From the NCBI GenBank assembly GCA_029204225.1, contig CM055113.1:759973-823972 (forward strand): DNA of 64,000 bases, in the 5' to 3' direction. Below the pieces are notes generated by a model that did no database searches, had not been told where the DNA came from, and saw nothing but the letters and a program-made list of their open reading frames with translations. Positions within the stretch are counted from its first letter, which is position 1, and each line of letters opens with the position of its first letter. Below, one piece after another: positions 12,701 to 24,823 of the stretch. Origin of the DNA: Diphasiastrum complanatum (Eukaryota; Streptophyta; Lycopodiopsida; Lycopodiales; Lycopodiaceae). Made by a program: the position numbers and the translations under genes.

Positions 12701-15007
12701 GGCCCGATATAAAGGCTATAGAATGTGAATGCATCAAGGCTTCAAACTCTTGGGTCATTGCTTCAACCCACTCTTTGGATTGAAATGCTTCTTGGACATC
12801 CTTAGGCTCTTCATCTGATATAAAAAGTGCATGATAGGAAGTTTCACCTTCCACTTGCGTTCCTTCAGCATCATATGTGAGCCTGCTTGGCTCAGATCTT
12901 GCTCGTGTAGATCTTCTTGGTGTGGTAGCTTGAATTTGCTCCTCCTCAAGCCTCGGCCTCACTTGATTGATGATTGATCTTGCATGAGACTCCTTGACCT
13001 GCGCATCATCCAAGTTAAACTTCTGATCTTCATGGAAGATCACATCTCTACTAACAACATTTTTGTCAATAGAGGGTAAATAAACTTTGTATGCTGTTTT
13101 GGTAGATGCATATCCTACAAAAATTCCTTTTACTGCACTAGTTTCTTCCTTCTTCTTAGTTTTTGGAGGCACATGCACAAAGCATACACAGCCAAAATTC
13201 CTAAGACATTTCTTCTGAACTAGATCTTGCTAAACAATCTAGAATTAGGTTATTGTGCTAATCACAAAGCTTAATCAAGATCAATTATACTTGTGGACAT
13301 TCCCCACACGTGTGAATTCTGGAAATTTTGTCATATACTCCCTCTTGGTCCCATGCTCATCACAAAAGGCCTTGAACTTGGTAGATATGTACTCATCACC
13401 ATTGTCACTCCTCAAGCACTTGATCTTTGTGGAAAATTGGTTCTCCCTTGCATTCTCGAACTTGATAAAGACATCATACACTTCATCCTTGCTCTTTAGT
13501 AAATAGATTCAACAAAATCTACTAAAATAATCAATGAATGTTACATACATCTTAGCTCCACTATTGCTAATTGTAGTAAATTAGTAAATATCTGAATGTA
13601 CAAGTTGAAAAGGCTTTGTAGATTTAGATATAGATCTAGTATAGGGTTGTCTATGTGAATTTGACAAAGCACAAGACTCACAAACATGTTTGATGCCACT
13701 TAAGAAACTTGGAAGACCTATCACAATCTTCTTCTTAGCCATTACCTCAAATGACTTGAAGTTGAGGTGTCCCATCCTTTTATGCCAAACCTCTTGAATA
13801 GGTATTTGCTCCCTTGCAACACATCCAAATTGGTTAGCAATAACACAAGCATCAAGTTTGAACAACTTCCCTTGCCTTTTACCTTTTCCAACCAGGACAT
13901 CCTTCCTTTTGATCAAACAAGCATCTCCATCAAACTCCACCTTGAGGCCTTTACTTAGCATTTGACTCACACTAAGCAAATTCTTGGTAATAGATGGAAT
14001 AAACAAGACATCCTCCAAATGAACATTCCTATTTGTAGAAAGAAAAATAAAAATTGTGCCAATCCCTTTTATTGCACACTCACCATCATTGGCCGTGTAG
14101 ATCACCATCTTGTCATCTCCATATGCCACCAAAAAAGTGAAGTACTCTTTGAAAAAGGTCATGTGTGGACTTGCTCCACTATCAATCCACCAAGGATCTA
14201 GATCTCCATCATTAGCAAGCATACATGAAGACATCACAAAAGTATCATCATTTGCATCTTGAACATCCAAATCATCCTCATTAAGCGTAAGATTACCTTG
14301 GCTGTCTCCTTGATCTCTCTTCTTCTTGTAGCACTCACTTGCAAAGTGTCCTTTGATGCCACAATAGAAGCACTTGAGCTTTGATCAATCCTTCTTCCAC
14401 TTGAAGAAGCATCCACCTGATCTTGCCCTTTAGACCACTTACTTTTGGTTTTGCGCTTTGTGAACATAGCATCCTCTTGAAGTGTCAATGTAGATCTACC
14501 TCTTGCTTGAAGCCTATATTCCTCATTAATCAAGATCCCTTCAAGATCCATCAAACTTGGCAAAGTCTTTTGAATAGCAATACTTTGAACAATGTTAGCA
14601 TGAGCATCCAAGAAGCCATTAAAAATTACTTGAATAAGCTTTCCTTCCTTAATGTTTTCATCAATGCAAGCCAACTCATCATTCAATGCTTTCATTCTCA
14701 AAACAAAAGTACTTCGACTTTCTTCATTCTTTTGCAAACAATAAAAGATTGGCCTTCTTAGAGTCAACACTCTAGAAGTAGACTTGAATTCATAAAGCTT
14801 CTTCAATGATTTCCAAGCTTCCAATGATGATGTGCACTTACCAACTTCTTTGAGAAGCTCATTGGTAACATTCAGCTTTATCATGTGTAGAGCCTTCTTG
14901 GCCCTCTTGTCATACCTCATTTGATCTTGTTGTGTTTCTGGTCTCTCCTCCAAACCTACAACAATATCCAAAACATCATTCATCTCAAAAAGTGACTCCA
15001 TCCTCAT
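12681..15007 (-). pseudogene. Decayed Ty1/copia gag-protease-integrase, same family as the intact element
   Basis: On the minus strand, a gag frame (15007-14234) shows YDKRAKKALHMIKLNVTNEL and LLKEVGKC, closely matching the intact element at 54669. The next frame (14270-13581) has the protease motif WWIDSGASPHMT and the HHCC region WHKRMGHLNFKS...CESCALSNSH, ending in VHSDIY. An integrase piece with IKCLRSDNGDEY lies at 13481-13281, and the post-integrase segment VGYASTKTAYKVYLPS at 13178-12681. Frames are broken at several places, part of the integrase core is deleted, and RT and RNase H are absent. No LTR is seen at either end. It is a truncated relative of the active-looking copy. Confidence 0.9.
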
Positions 15008-15164
15008 TTTCCAAATAAATAGTTACTTGAGGTAAGCCTATCATTGGCTTCCAACATGACTCCAATTGAGATTGCCATGTAGCAATGACCTGATCTTCTC
15101 TTTCAACCTTTTCAATGCACAAAGCACTCCTTTGAACAATAGAATCATGGAATCTTGATCAATC

Positions 15165-15395
15165 GTCCTCCACTTCCCATCTCAACCGGAGCCCCCTTCC
15201 AAACTCAACCGACGTCCTCCACTTCCCATCTCAACCGGAGCCCCCTTCCAAACTCGACCGAAGTCCTCCACTTCCCATCTCAACCGGAGCCCCCTCCTTC
15301 CAAACTCAACCAAAGTCCTCCACTTCACATCTCAATAGGAGCCCAACCCTTCACATCTCAACCGACGCCCTTTCCACTATCTCACATCTCAACCG
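15165..15395 (+). repeat. About 49-bp tandem repeat, four to five units
   Basis: Units start at GTCCTCCACTTCCCATCTCA (15165, 15214, 15263, 15315), the last ones degraded. The repeat is open in the frame leading into the gene at 15437. It more likely is 5' untranslated or flanking DNA, because the protein-like sequence starts later at an ATG. Confidence 0.85.
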
Positions 15396-15436
15396 AACCA
15401 GGTTTTCTAGAATATTTCTTCTTTCATTTTTCCACC

Positions 15437-17300
15437 ATGTCGTCCAATCCCAGTTCAAGTTCAGATGATCCCAAAGCAATCAAGCTCGACATCCCGCTGT
15501 GCAAGTTAGACCTTACAGAGATGCAGACCTGGTACCAGCAGGCGGAGTCCTTCTTCAAGGAAATCGAATTTCAGATCCCTGTCTTGACAAGTTATCAAAG
15601 CCCGTATCTGGTACACATGGCATATGCCAATTATCATACCACGACAAGATCATGTCAAATCATAGTTCCCCCTATCAAAAATTATGTCTATAAAGTATCT
15701 TTTGCGGTAGCTGACTTGCAACCTTATGGGTTCCCACGAGGACAAAACACAGTCACAAGGACACTCCAAAAGATAGAGCAAATGACATATTTCAAGAATA
15801 TTGATCCCTCTATGACCAAGTGGAACAATAAGGATGGGTACAGGCTGGAAGCAATCAACGACAAGCAACTTCAAGCAGCATGTACATATCTCACCAGATG
15901 CACACAAAAGTCTCGAATGAAACTGCTGAGGGTACCCATGTCCCTGTTTCACATGATGGCAGACTCACGACTGCATGCCCAAGACCTCTATGATGGGCAC
16001 ATTTTGCTTCGAATTGTCTTCATGAGTGCATTAAGAACAAGTAGCCCATCACAATATTGGGATATCTGATGACAAATATCACTCTGCATCAAGTACAAAA
16101 TAGGTCAAAGCTTCAACGACAACTGGCATGGGAAATTCCCATTGAACATAAGAAGTCCAAGCGTGCAAGGACCACTTCACCATCGGGGTCCTAGACTAAA
16201 CGAGTCAACACCAGTATTCTCCCTCTGGTGAAGAAGCCAAGAAGCCCACCACAGGATCCACAAACAGCTGCAACTTCCGGAGCTCAACATGCAGATACCT
16301 CAAGGGCTCAGTTGCCGGGCACATGGCAACAATAGAGGCAAGAGAAGCTCCAAGCTGGGAGCACATCACCGGTGGGATCAGTTTCACATGGTTCCACGTC
16401 AGATGGTGGAAGCTTGTCAACAACATCACAACAACACTCATCACCCTCACATGTCATCGACGGGGGTGATGGAGCAACTACATCAACATTGACACCTGAC
16501 ACGACAGTACCTCACGTCACAAGTCAGCCAGATGAAGCCACCACCCCACCCACACTGATTACTACGCCAACGCCACCAACATCACCACAAGCACAAGTTT
16601 TGGGAGGGGGGAAGGAGTGGGGATATCCAGTCCCCAAGACACAGAAGCGGCTCAGCAACCATAGGCCCAGCAAGTCCACACACTGGACACCTCGTAATAC
16701 TTTGATGTTGTGGACCTGATGGAAATCAGCGACGATGAGCCAGAAAAGGAGAAGCAACCAAGAAGAAGTCAAACCCCTCCACTAACCACCACAACAGTCA
16801 CTAACATCATCCCTCCACTCCCTCCACCTCCACCTCCACCTCCATCTTCAGCTCTAACACCATGTTTATTTTTCGGTTTAGCCTCACCATCCCACACTCC
16901 AGATCAATATCCAACTCTCACTAATCCTGAAAAGCTTACCGAAGCAGCCAAGCGCTCGATGATAGGCCTATCCGAAACAAGCTACCACATGCATTGGTTG
17001 GTGAGCTAGCACCAAATGCTCGAGAGCAGAGTCCAGCATCAAGACCAAGAGATTGTGCATTATCAAAGGCTGGCCAAAGAAAAAGAAAAAGAGACAGTAG
17101 AAAGCAGATCCGTGATGGCCGGGCAGAAATCCACTTTGGAAAAGGTCCAGCAACAACTGAAGCACCAGATGGTCCAAATCGACCAAGTACGAGACGAATC
17201 ATTGAGTGCAATGACAGTCGATGCTCCTCTAGTCAAGCTCGAGGATATTCAATTCCAGGCCCACAGGCCTCGGCCATCCGGATGGAAAAATATGTAAGGC
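15437..17300 (+). pseudogene. Unknown gene family, copy 1 (globular domain, S/T/P-rich middle, coiled coil)
   Basis: I do not recognise the family. I start it at the ATG at 15437 (MSSNPSSSSDD), after the tandem repeat, although the frame is open from 15155. The first part (about 210 residues, to 16069) looks globular and contains LTEMQTWYQQAESFF and DGYRLEAINDKQLQAA. The coding quality then moves to a second frame (about 16071-16700: basic KKSKRART, then Ser/Thr/Pro-rich). It moves to a third frame from about 16700 (acidic MEISDDEPEKEK, a run of eight to nine prolines, then a Gln/Glu/Lys-rich likely coiled coil at 17016-17290). Single stops and two frameshifts mark it as decayed. A divergent homologue lies at 43036-44140. 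Presence of two copies among retroelements suggests it travels with a transposon, perhaps as an extra open frame. Confidence 0.55.
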
Positions 17301-17466
17301 TAATCCATGAAAGAGATGCCGAAAAGTTGAGTGATCATGAACCACATGTTCAGCCCACTATAATGAATATGGACAACCAAATTGCAATGCACCTCACCGA
17401 GGGTCATGTTTTTTCACTCCAAAACCAAGCACATTCCACTCGTAGTGTCTTAGATTTGCTCCTTAG

Positions 17467-18306
17467 CTACCTTTCTGTATAGGCCTGAAAACACTTGAAC
17501 TTTGCAAAAACTTTAGATTTTAATTTCAGAAAATAAATCACAGTCACATGAATATAATCATCAGTAAATTTGACAAAATATCTTGATCCTGATATTGAGT
17601 CTATTGCCATTGGTCCACACAGATCTGAATGTACCAGGTCAAGTGGCGCCTTTGCTCTGGTCGCCTGCCCCGAGAAAGATTCTCGACTTTGTTTTCCTAG
17701 GGCACAAATTGGACAAAAATCTAGATATGGTTGGGTAACATTCACCCTCGTCGCTAGGCCTTCCTTTGTCATTTGATAGAGCATTCTCATGTTAATTTGC
17801 CCCATTCTTTTGTGCCATAGATCCGATTCGTCGTTGTAGGAGGTGGTAGCCAATGCATTGTCCACTCCCTCTGAAATTGTGACCTGGTACAAATTGCCCC
17901 TTCTGGGTGGAGTTACGATAACCTTGTTAGAGCATCTGTCATGCACTCTGCATTCGTTCTGATCAAAGTAGATCTTCATGGCCATATCTGCCATTTTTGC
18001 GACAGATAACAGGTCCTTCTTCAATGATGGCACATATAGTGCCCCCTCTAGATCTCTGCGTCCATTAGGTGTTATCATCTGGATTATTCTAGTTTCTTCC
18101 ACACTGTGTTGGCTATGATCACCAAGTGTGACTAATCTTGATGTGCAGCTTGGTTGAAACTTTTGCAGGAGTTCCTTCCTGCACGTAACATAGACAGTAG
18201 TTCCAGATGTCGTAAAACGTGGGGAGGACTGGCAGTGGAAGCTAAAAAACTTTGAGCGTAGGCGTGTAGGATCGGAAACGCAATAGTTAGCAGCATAAAT
18301 ATTCAA
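17467..18306 (-). pseudogene. Ty1/copia protease-integrase fragment, second lineage
   Basis: An open minus-strand frame of 279 codons. It holds the post-protease segment LYVPSLKKDLLSVAKM, the HHCC finger WHKRMGQINMRML...CPICALGKQ and the start of the integrase core with VHSDLCGPM (first catalytic Asp) and FTDDY. It stops near the second catalytic residue. The protease DSG motif is not visible; the frame begins in unrelated sequence, so the 5' side is broken. It differs clearly from the family at 54669. Confidence 0.85.
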
Positions 18307-18607
18307 GATGAATCATTCATACAAATTGTGCAAATGAGCAATACAGTAGTGAGACATAAAATTGTGCTCTGATTAATATCAACAGTGAGTACAATGGCTT
18401 GAAGTAATAACTTCAGCTTGCTGAGCGTGATTACGCTAGTTACAGAAGAACTCTGATAATGTTAATCATCTTACTTAGCTTGATTCAACTAGTAATATAT
18501 ATTTACAAGTGTCTTAAAAAATATCTTACAAGCATTGAATGCTATTTACGCCAGTCTTTGCATATGTACAAATTAGGTAACCACCCTTGGGATATTTAGC
18601 TGTCCAG
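18307..18607. other. Spacer between two copia fragments, nothing recognised
   Basis: About 300 bp of AT-rich DNA. It could be LTR sequence, because it follows an RNase H tail on the minus strand, but I see no polypurine tract or TG start to prove that. Confidence 0.35.
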
Positions 18608-18880
18608 CTATTTGTAGGATTGATGATAAGAGTTAAATCTGAAATGTACTTGCTCCTTTGATAGAGCCTTTGTGAAGTAAACTGATGCCATGTAGTTTGT
18701 TCTGCAGAAAACCAATGCTACTTCCTTGCTATGCACTTTCTCTCTAAGGTAATGATACCTGACTTCGATATGTTTGCTTCGAGAGTGAAATCTCGGATTG
18801 AGAGATAGCACAAGTTTTGTTGTAAATTTGTAATTCAGATGATATAAATGCAAGAGTGCATTAGACGCAGTAATCTGCAA
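18608..18880 (-). pseudogene. Ty1/copia RNase H C-terminal fragment
   Basis: The frame contains NPRFHSRSKHIEVRYHYLREKV and then VYFTKALS, the end of copia RNase H (usual form NPxxHxRSKHIxxxxHFxRxxV...ADxxTKxL). Nothing upstream of the last third of RNase H remains. Confidence 0.85.
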
Positions 18881-19139
18881 GTGTTATTTGTTTGACTAAT
18901 TCTCTCTTCCGCCCATTACTTCCATTATCGTGTAGTAAATCTGTAATTGTTATCGTCTACATGTTGCAGAAGTAGAAACTAGATAATTTTTGTCTTGTCA
19001 GCTAAAGGCATGAAAACCAAGTCCAAGGAAAGTTGTTCTCCTTTCGTGGCCTGTACCTACAGATTTGACGGTACTGAGAGGTTCTCTTGGATTGGTTGGG
19101 TTTTATTGGAAGGTGTGAAGGGTTTTTCACACATGGCCC

Positions 19140-19490
19140 CTTTGACTGATATTCTATAGAATAATAAGTGGACAGAAGTTCAGCAGCGAAGTTTCGATGC
19201 TTTGAAACAAGCTATGGCTGACTTTGTCAAGCTAAAGATTGTAGACCCTCAAAAGCTATTTGTCATAGAAACAGATGCGAGTGATGTCGTCGTTGGGGCA
19301 ATTCTAATGCAAGAGGTAGGCCAGTGGCCTTTGAGAGCGAGAAGCTCAACCCCGCGCAAAAGGGTTGTATGCCATTGTCCATGCTTTGAAAGTATGGAAG
19401 CATTATTTGTGTGGTGCGGGTCTTCCGCATTTCTTGTCAAAATCAACCTCGAGTGTACAAATTCAGGCAACAAAAGAGTATTCGGATAGT
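19140..19490 (+). pseudogene. Ty3/gypsy RNase H fragment
   Basis: The frame from 19202 reads LFVIETDASDVVVGAILMQE, the start of gypsy RNase H with its catalytic Asp. After about 40 residues the match goes on in another frame (a KVWKHYL-like reading near 19395). Frameshifts make it non-functional. It precedes an RT fragment of the same superfamily, the reverse of the normal RT-RNase H order. Confidence 0.8.
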
Positions 19491-19779
19491 AACTGTGGTC
19501 CAATCACAATCGTTTGTTCTACCCGGCGGGATTTTTGAAAATCATGAAAATTTGGTTGGGAGACAAAAACAATTTTTGTCCATCAACCATTGTTATAGTT
19601 CGTCACAGATGGATACCATTGATTGGGAATCATAAGCGTTGAAAGCGTGCAAGTAAAAAAAAACATCTTGACAAAGGGCCCATTTTGAGTTTTAATATCC
19701 CCTAATATCTAAAAGCCCTTCTTCGCAAATACCGCGATTGTCTCGCATGGAATTATGCTGAGCTGAAAGGCATATCACC

Positions 19780-20300
19780 GAATGTAGTGATTCAGACCAT
19801 TCCTCTGGTCGATGGAGCGAAACCCATTTTTAGTAGGCCATATTGTTCTAATCCGCACTATGCCCAGCTGTTTCAGGAAGAGTTAACCAAGCTTCTAGAT
19901 GTAGGATTCATCTACGAGATGGAGCACATAGACTGGGACGTATCGCCGATCATGGTGGTGCCTAAGAAAAATGGAAAACTTCGAATCTGTGTGGATTACA
20001 TGAAGGTCAATGTTGTTACCAACAAGGACCATTTCTCCTTATCCTTTACAAAAAATGTGTTAGAGAGGATAGCCGGAGCAGAAGCCTATAGCTTTTTAGA
20101 TGAGTTTAGTGGCTATAATCAGGTGCAAATAGCCCCATAAGATCAACAGTAGACAACATTCTCCAATGAGTGGGAAGCATATGCGCATAAAGTGATGCCA
20201 TTTGGATTGTGCACTGCTCCTAGCACCTTCCAACGAGTGATGAGCTATGCTTTCAAGGACTCCTTATGGAAAAATTCCTTGAAATATTTATGGGTGACTT
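19780..20300 (+). pseudogene. Ty3/gypsy reverse transcriptase fragment
   Basis: The frame 19787-20140 shows the classic start of gypsy RT: IFSRPYCSNPHY, a stretch around SPIMVVPKKNGKLRICVDY, and AYSFLDEFSGYNQVQIAP, where the Asp of FLD is catalytic. A stop at 20138-20140 interrupts it. The next frame (20192-20389) continues with VMPFGLCTAPSTFQRVM and decays before the catalytic YxDD box. No protease, integrase or LTR is found. Confidence 0.88.
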
Positions 20301-20847
20301 GTGTGTTCACTCCTCTCGAGCCGAGCATTTATCCTGCTTCATTGTATGCCTTGTTTGCATATGTTTTTCATAAAAAATATGGTTTCTAAAGAATTGACAT
20401 TTGCGAGTTTAAAAAACATCATGGCAATATTGATGTGGGTTGGAAGACTTGAATTTCATATGGGGATGTATTGCGGCCACAGACCAACTTTGTCCTTGAG
20501 CATCCATCAACCACGACAATCTCACCTATAGGCTATCACCCATTGACCACTCACAAACTTGGGCAATTCCCATATAAAAACACATGGTCCTCTTGAGCCA
20601 TGGCACTATGGCTCCTCTTATTTTCAGCACCCTGACAGGTGCTGGCACGCGTCAGGGTGGGCCAAGCAGGGAGTTTTTTGTTGTTTTGTTTTAAACTGGT
20701 TGCCCTGGTGCCATGTGTGCGGATGGGTGTGAAGCTGCCCATTGCCACCTGCCCAGTTCCCGGCGCCACCTCGGTGCTGCCTGCTCAGTGCCACCCACCG
20801 GGCGCTGGTGCTCACCCTGGTGCCTGCCCGACACCACCTGGGCGCTG
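20301..20847. other. Intergenic; right part GC-rich with GGCGC-type repeats
   Basis: No gene recognised. From about 20620 the sequence becomes GC-rich with recurring CTGGTGCC, GGCGCC and GGGCGCTG, similar in texture to the U3 of the LARD LTRs, although it lies outside the other end of copy C. Confidence 0.4.
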
Positions 20848-21963
20848 TGTAGCTCAGGAATCCCAAAGGGAGCCGGGAACCACGACTTAGCTTCCCAGCC
20901 TTCAACTCTTGTCATCCAAACCCACTTGACATACAAGCAGCCAACTCGCCAACAACGATCAGACTTAACCAACTTGAAGTTCCGAAAACCAACATTGAGA
21001 TCCAACCTGGCGCCATGCCAGATCGGGGGTCCCGATGAGGGTGACTTCCCTCCAAGCAAGCCGCCCGACATACATCAAACTTTGTTACAAACGAGTAACA
21101 TCCATTCCAAGCAAGCGGTCTGAATTACATCAAACTTAACCAACTGAAAGCTTCGTCACGAGCACTGGAAGCCAACCTGGCGCCACGCCAGACTGGACAG
21201 CCATAAACTTGTAACTTCCACCCAAGGAAGCCATCCAACTCAGCCGACAGGTTAGAGCCCGTTCCCCAAGAGCTTAACCCATTCACGTTCATGCAAGGAA
21301 CACTCAGAACCACAAGCCGCGACAGATATGGAAACAACCAGTTCCTGGACCAAATGGTCCCGACAGCATACCGCTGGCGCCACGGACCGAATGGTCCCGA
21401 CGGCATACCGCTGGCGTCTCGGGATACGACCCTCTGCTATGTGCCAAGTTAAAAATTTTGATAGCGGCCTTAAAACTGGCGCTTTTACCGAACACTGAAA
21501 CCCAGAAGATAATCAGAGTCAGTTTGAGGAAAATCCCACTTTATTGATAAATCTGAGAAGGTTACATTTCAAGTGTGTGATTGACCCTAGTCTCCGAGGC
21601 GCTAGCATGCCAAGGCGAGAGCCATGACAACATTCCAGTAAAAGGGAGGCTGAGACTTGGTTGGAGCTCGCCCTGAGTCGAAACCCGCACTCCCCTATAG
21701 TATTGGTGGGATTCGGCACCCCCCCCTCATACCAAGCACTCTACCCAGGCTGGTAAACCAAGTTTTTCTCTCTCTAGAATTTTCTCTTTCTAGATTTTAT
21801 TGATCCCCAGGCTTCCTTTAATCATGCCTAGATCGTGTGAGGTGATTGCACATCAATCTGAGCTCTCTGGACATCGCTAGAACCGATCAAAGATTTTCAG
21901 CCATAGGAACTGGTCATAGTGGCGCCGGGCAACGCCCAGGTGAGAGGCGCCGGACAGGCAGCG
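20848..21963 (-). repeat. LARD-like LTR, copy C (solo, start missing)
   Basis: A reverse-oriented LTR beginning on the plus strand with TGTAGCTCAGG and matching 3651-4800. Its U3 start is lost: the match ends near 21925 and is followed directly by another LTR start in the opposite direction at 21964. No interior belongs to it. Confidence 0.82.
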
Positions 21964-22999
21964 TGTTGTAAAGGTATCTTCATAAACTTTACTTCCGGCG
22001 CCACTGGCGCCAGCATTGTCCCGGGTGCCAGCAGCGTTCCTGCTGCTCCCGGCGCCACTATGACCGTTATCCAGCCGGCGCCAAGTTCTATGGCTGAAAA
22101 TCTTTGATCGGTTCTAGCGAAGTCCAGAGAGCTCAGATCGATGTGCAATCACCTCACACGATCTAGGCATGATTAAAGGAAGCCTGGGGATCAATAAAAT
22201 CTAGAGAGAGAAAATGACTTTCTAGAAAGAGAAAATCCTAGAGAGAGAAAAATGTGCTTTACCAGCTTGGTAGAGTGCTTGGTATGAGGGGGTGCCGAAT
22301 CACACCAATACTATAGGGGAGTGCGGGTTGCGACTCAGGGCGAGCTCCAACCAAGTCTCAGCCTCCCTTGTTGGAATGTTGTCATGGCTCTCGCCTTGGC
22401 ATGCTAGCGCCCCGAAGACTAGGGTCGGTCACACACTTGAAATGTAACCTTCTCAGATTTATCAATAAAGTGGAATTTTTCTCAAACTGACTCTGATTAC
22501 CTTCTGGGTTTCAGTGTTCGGTAAAAGCGCCAGTTGTAAGGCCGCTTTCAAAATTTTTAACTTGGCACATAGCTGAGGGTCGTATCCCGAGACGCCAGCA
22601 GTATGCCGTCGGGACCATTCGGTCCGCGGCGCCAGCGGTATGCTGTCGAGACCATTTGGTCCAGGAACTGGTTGTTTCCATATCTGTCGCGGCTTGTGGT
22701 TCTGAGTGTTCCTTGCATGAACGTGAATGGGTTAAGCTCTTGGGGAACGGGCTCTAACCTATCGGCTGAGTTGGATGGCTTGCTTGGGTGGATGTTACCT
22801 GTTTATGGCTGTCCAGTCTGGCGTGGCGCCAGGTTGGCTTCCAGTGCTCGTGATGAAGCTTTCAGTTGGTTAAGTCTGATGTAAGTCAGACCGCTTGCTT
22901 GGAATGGATGTTACTCGTTTGTAACGAAGTTTGATGTATGTCGGATGGTTTGCTTGGAGGGAAGTCACCCTCATCGGGACCCCCGATCTGGCATGGCGC
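21964..22999 (+). repeat. LARD copy D, 5' LTR (3' end deleted)
   Basis: It starts with TGTTGTAAAGG and matches 1276-2350. The last roughly 155 bp of the LTR, the primer-binding site and about 475 bp of interior are missing. At 22999 the LTR sequence GGCGC joins interior sequence TGATTCC found at about 6960 in copy B. The junction shares only one or two bases, as expected for end joining. Confidence 0.85.
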
Positions 23000-24823
23000 T
23001 GATTCCGTGATCGATTTGTATGGGCGCGGCCAGGCAAAGGTCCGTTGGCAGGACCATCTCAAAGGGGGACCTTGTCTTTGTTACTTGTTAGTAAACCTGC
23101 CTGAGTGTCTTACTTGTATGTATTCGTGGTGAGTCTTAGTACTTGTGCTTTGCCTGGTTTGCATGATTGCTTGTGATACAAGGAGCTGATGGCTTGAGAA
23201 GGAACCTTTTCTTTTGAAGGCTGATACCATCAAACAAAGAGGACTATAGAATTTGTGAGGCGAATTTGCAGTTCAAGTACTCACGCGTGAACGACAACGA
23301 AACGACTCAATGTTTGCAAAGGATGGATGGCTAGCCTGTTTCTTGGGTTAGTTTCATTTGCGACAACGCCCACCAGACGCAAGCAGGAAGTCAAAAGTTG
23401 GAAAGGGCAATTTCAGGGGAGATCTTCTATAGCAGATGTTCTTCATTTTGGGACGGCCACCTTCAGAACTGAAACTCACTGAGCATGGGTGATATCCAGT
23501 ATCAGTTGGGTTTTTCCTCAAAGGGGAAAAGACTAGGATCCTCTTCAGAGATTGGCAACAAGTTGGATCGAGCCATAATCCTAGCAGATGGGAAGCAAAG
23601 TGTTGGAAAGGCTTTTTGTCCGAAGAACTCTACTCTAAGTCCGATCAGCTGATTTATTAAGTGGATGGGAACTATCACACACACCTCTCTCGTGGGGCAA
23701 ATTTTGAATTAAAGTTGATCAAAATGGGGGCAAATTCAAGGTGACCTAGCCATACTCACACGAGGAGACTGGAAAACTTTGGACCTAATAAGTTGACAAG
23801 TTTTTGTTGTGGAAAGGAAAGTTTGTTATAGGCTTTCTCTGGACCAGCAATGATGAGGAAACATATGAGTACACTGGCTTGTGTTACGTGTAAGGCAGCT
23901 GATCAATGAAGGAACTGTGAAAGTTGAGTCTTGCATGAGAGACTTGGTATTTCGAACGGACGCTAAGGGACAGTTCGCGTTGAGATCGGACTAGTGCAAA
24001 CTCTGGGTGCATGTGTCCGATTCAAAGAGAGCTACTTGAAGCCAAGCTCGATGTACACTTCTTGTTTTGACTGTGAGGCAACTGACCAGTGATGGAATTG
24101 TGAAAGTCAAGTTTGCGCGACGGACATGGTGCTTCAAACAAACGCGAAGAGATAGTTCGGATGCGGATCAAACTGGTGCGACCCTTTGGCTTTCCACGAG
24201 GTCAATGGTTACATTTGGGCTGATTCAAAGAGCTACTTCAAGCTAAGTGAGAGGTGCATTGCGGAGTACTCAATCTTTGCCTACCTTAAAGAGCCAAGAT
24301 GGCAAAGTATCAAGATCAGGCTGGGACAAGGAGAGGAATCAAGGTGCAGAAGCAACAAGGCACGGAGTGGACCATAAAGTGGGCAATCAAACGATAAATC
24401 CTTTGGCTCAGGGAGCCCTGATACCTGTGTGGAACTGAACAAATCTGGAGCTCAGGGAGCTCAACACAAAGTGCATCAAGGACAAATCAGGAGCTCAAAG
24501 GAGTTCCAAAGTCAAAAGTCAGAAGCGACAGGGGCGAACATTTCAAAGAAAGGCCTCTGTCACCAGTTAATAAGGTTTTTGGGTTTTACGAAAGCGATAT
24601 CAAATCTACGCTTTTCCCAGACAAAGATATATATTTTCAATTTTTCAGTACAAAGAGCTGATCCTCCGACTTGTGGTGTGCCAGCTTCAATGTTAATAAA
24701 AAGTGGCTAATAAATTGAGTACTGTGCCAAGTAGCTGAAATGTATAGTTATTTTAATTGGGAGACACCTTTACTTTAATCTGACATCTGATGAGGACATC
24801 AGATTTTATAAAGGTGGGGTGGA
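23000..24823 (+). mobile_element. LARD copy D: interior (5' part deleted)
   Basis: Non-coding interior matching copy B (6960 to 4903, reversed) and copy A (1-1275). It holds one unit of the element duplicated in copy B, and the polypurine tract AAGGTGGGGTGGA at 24811-24823. Confidence 0.8.
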
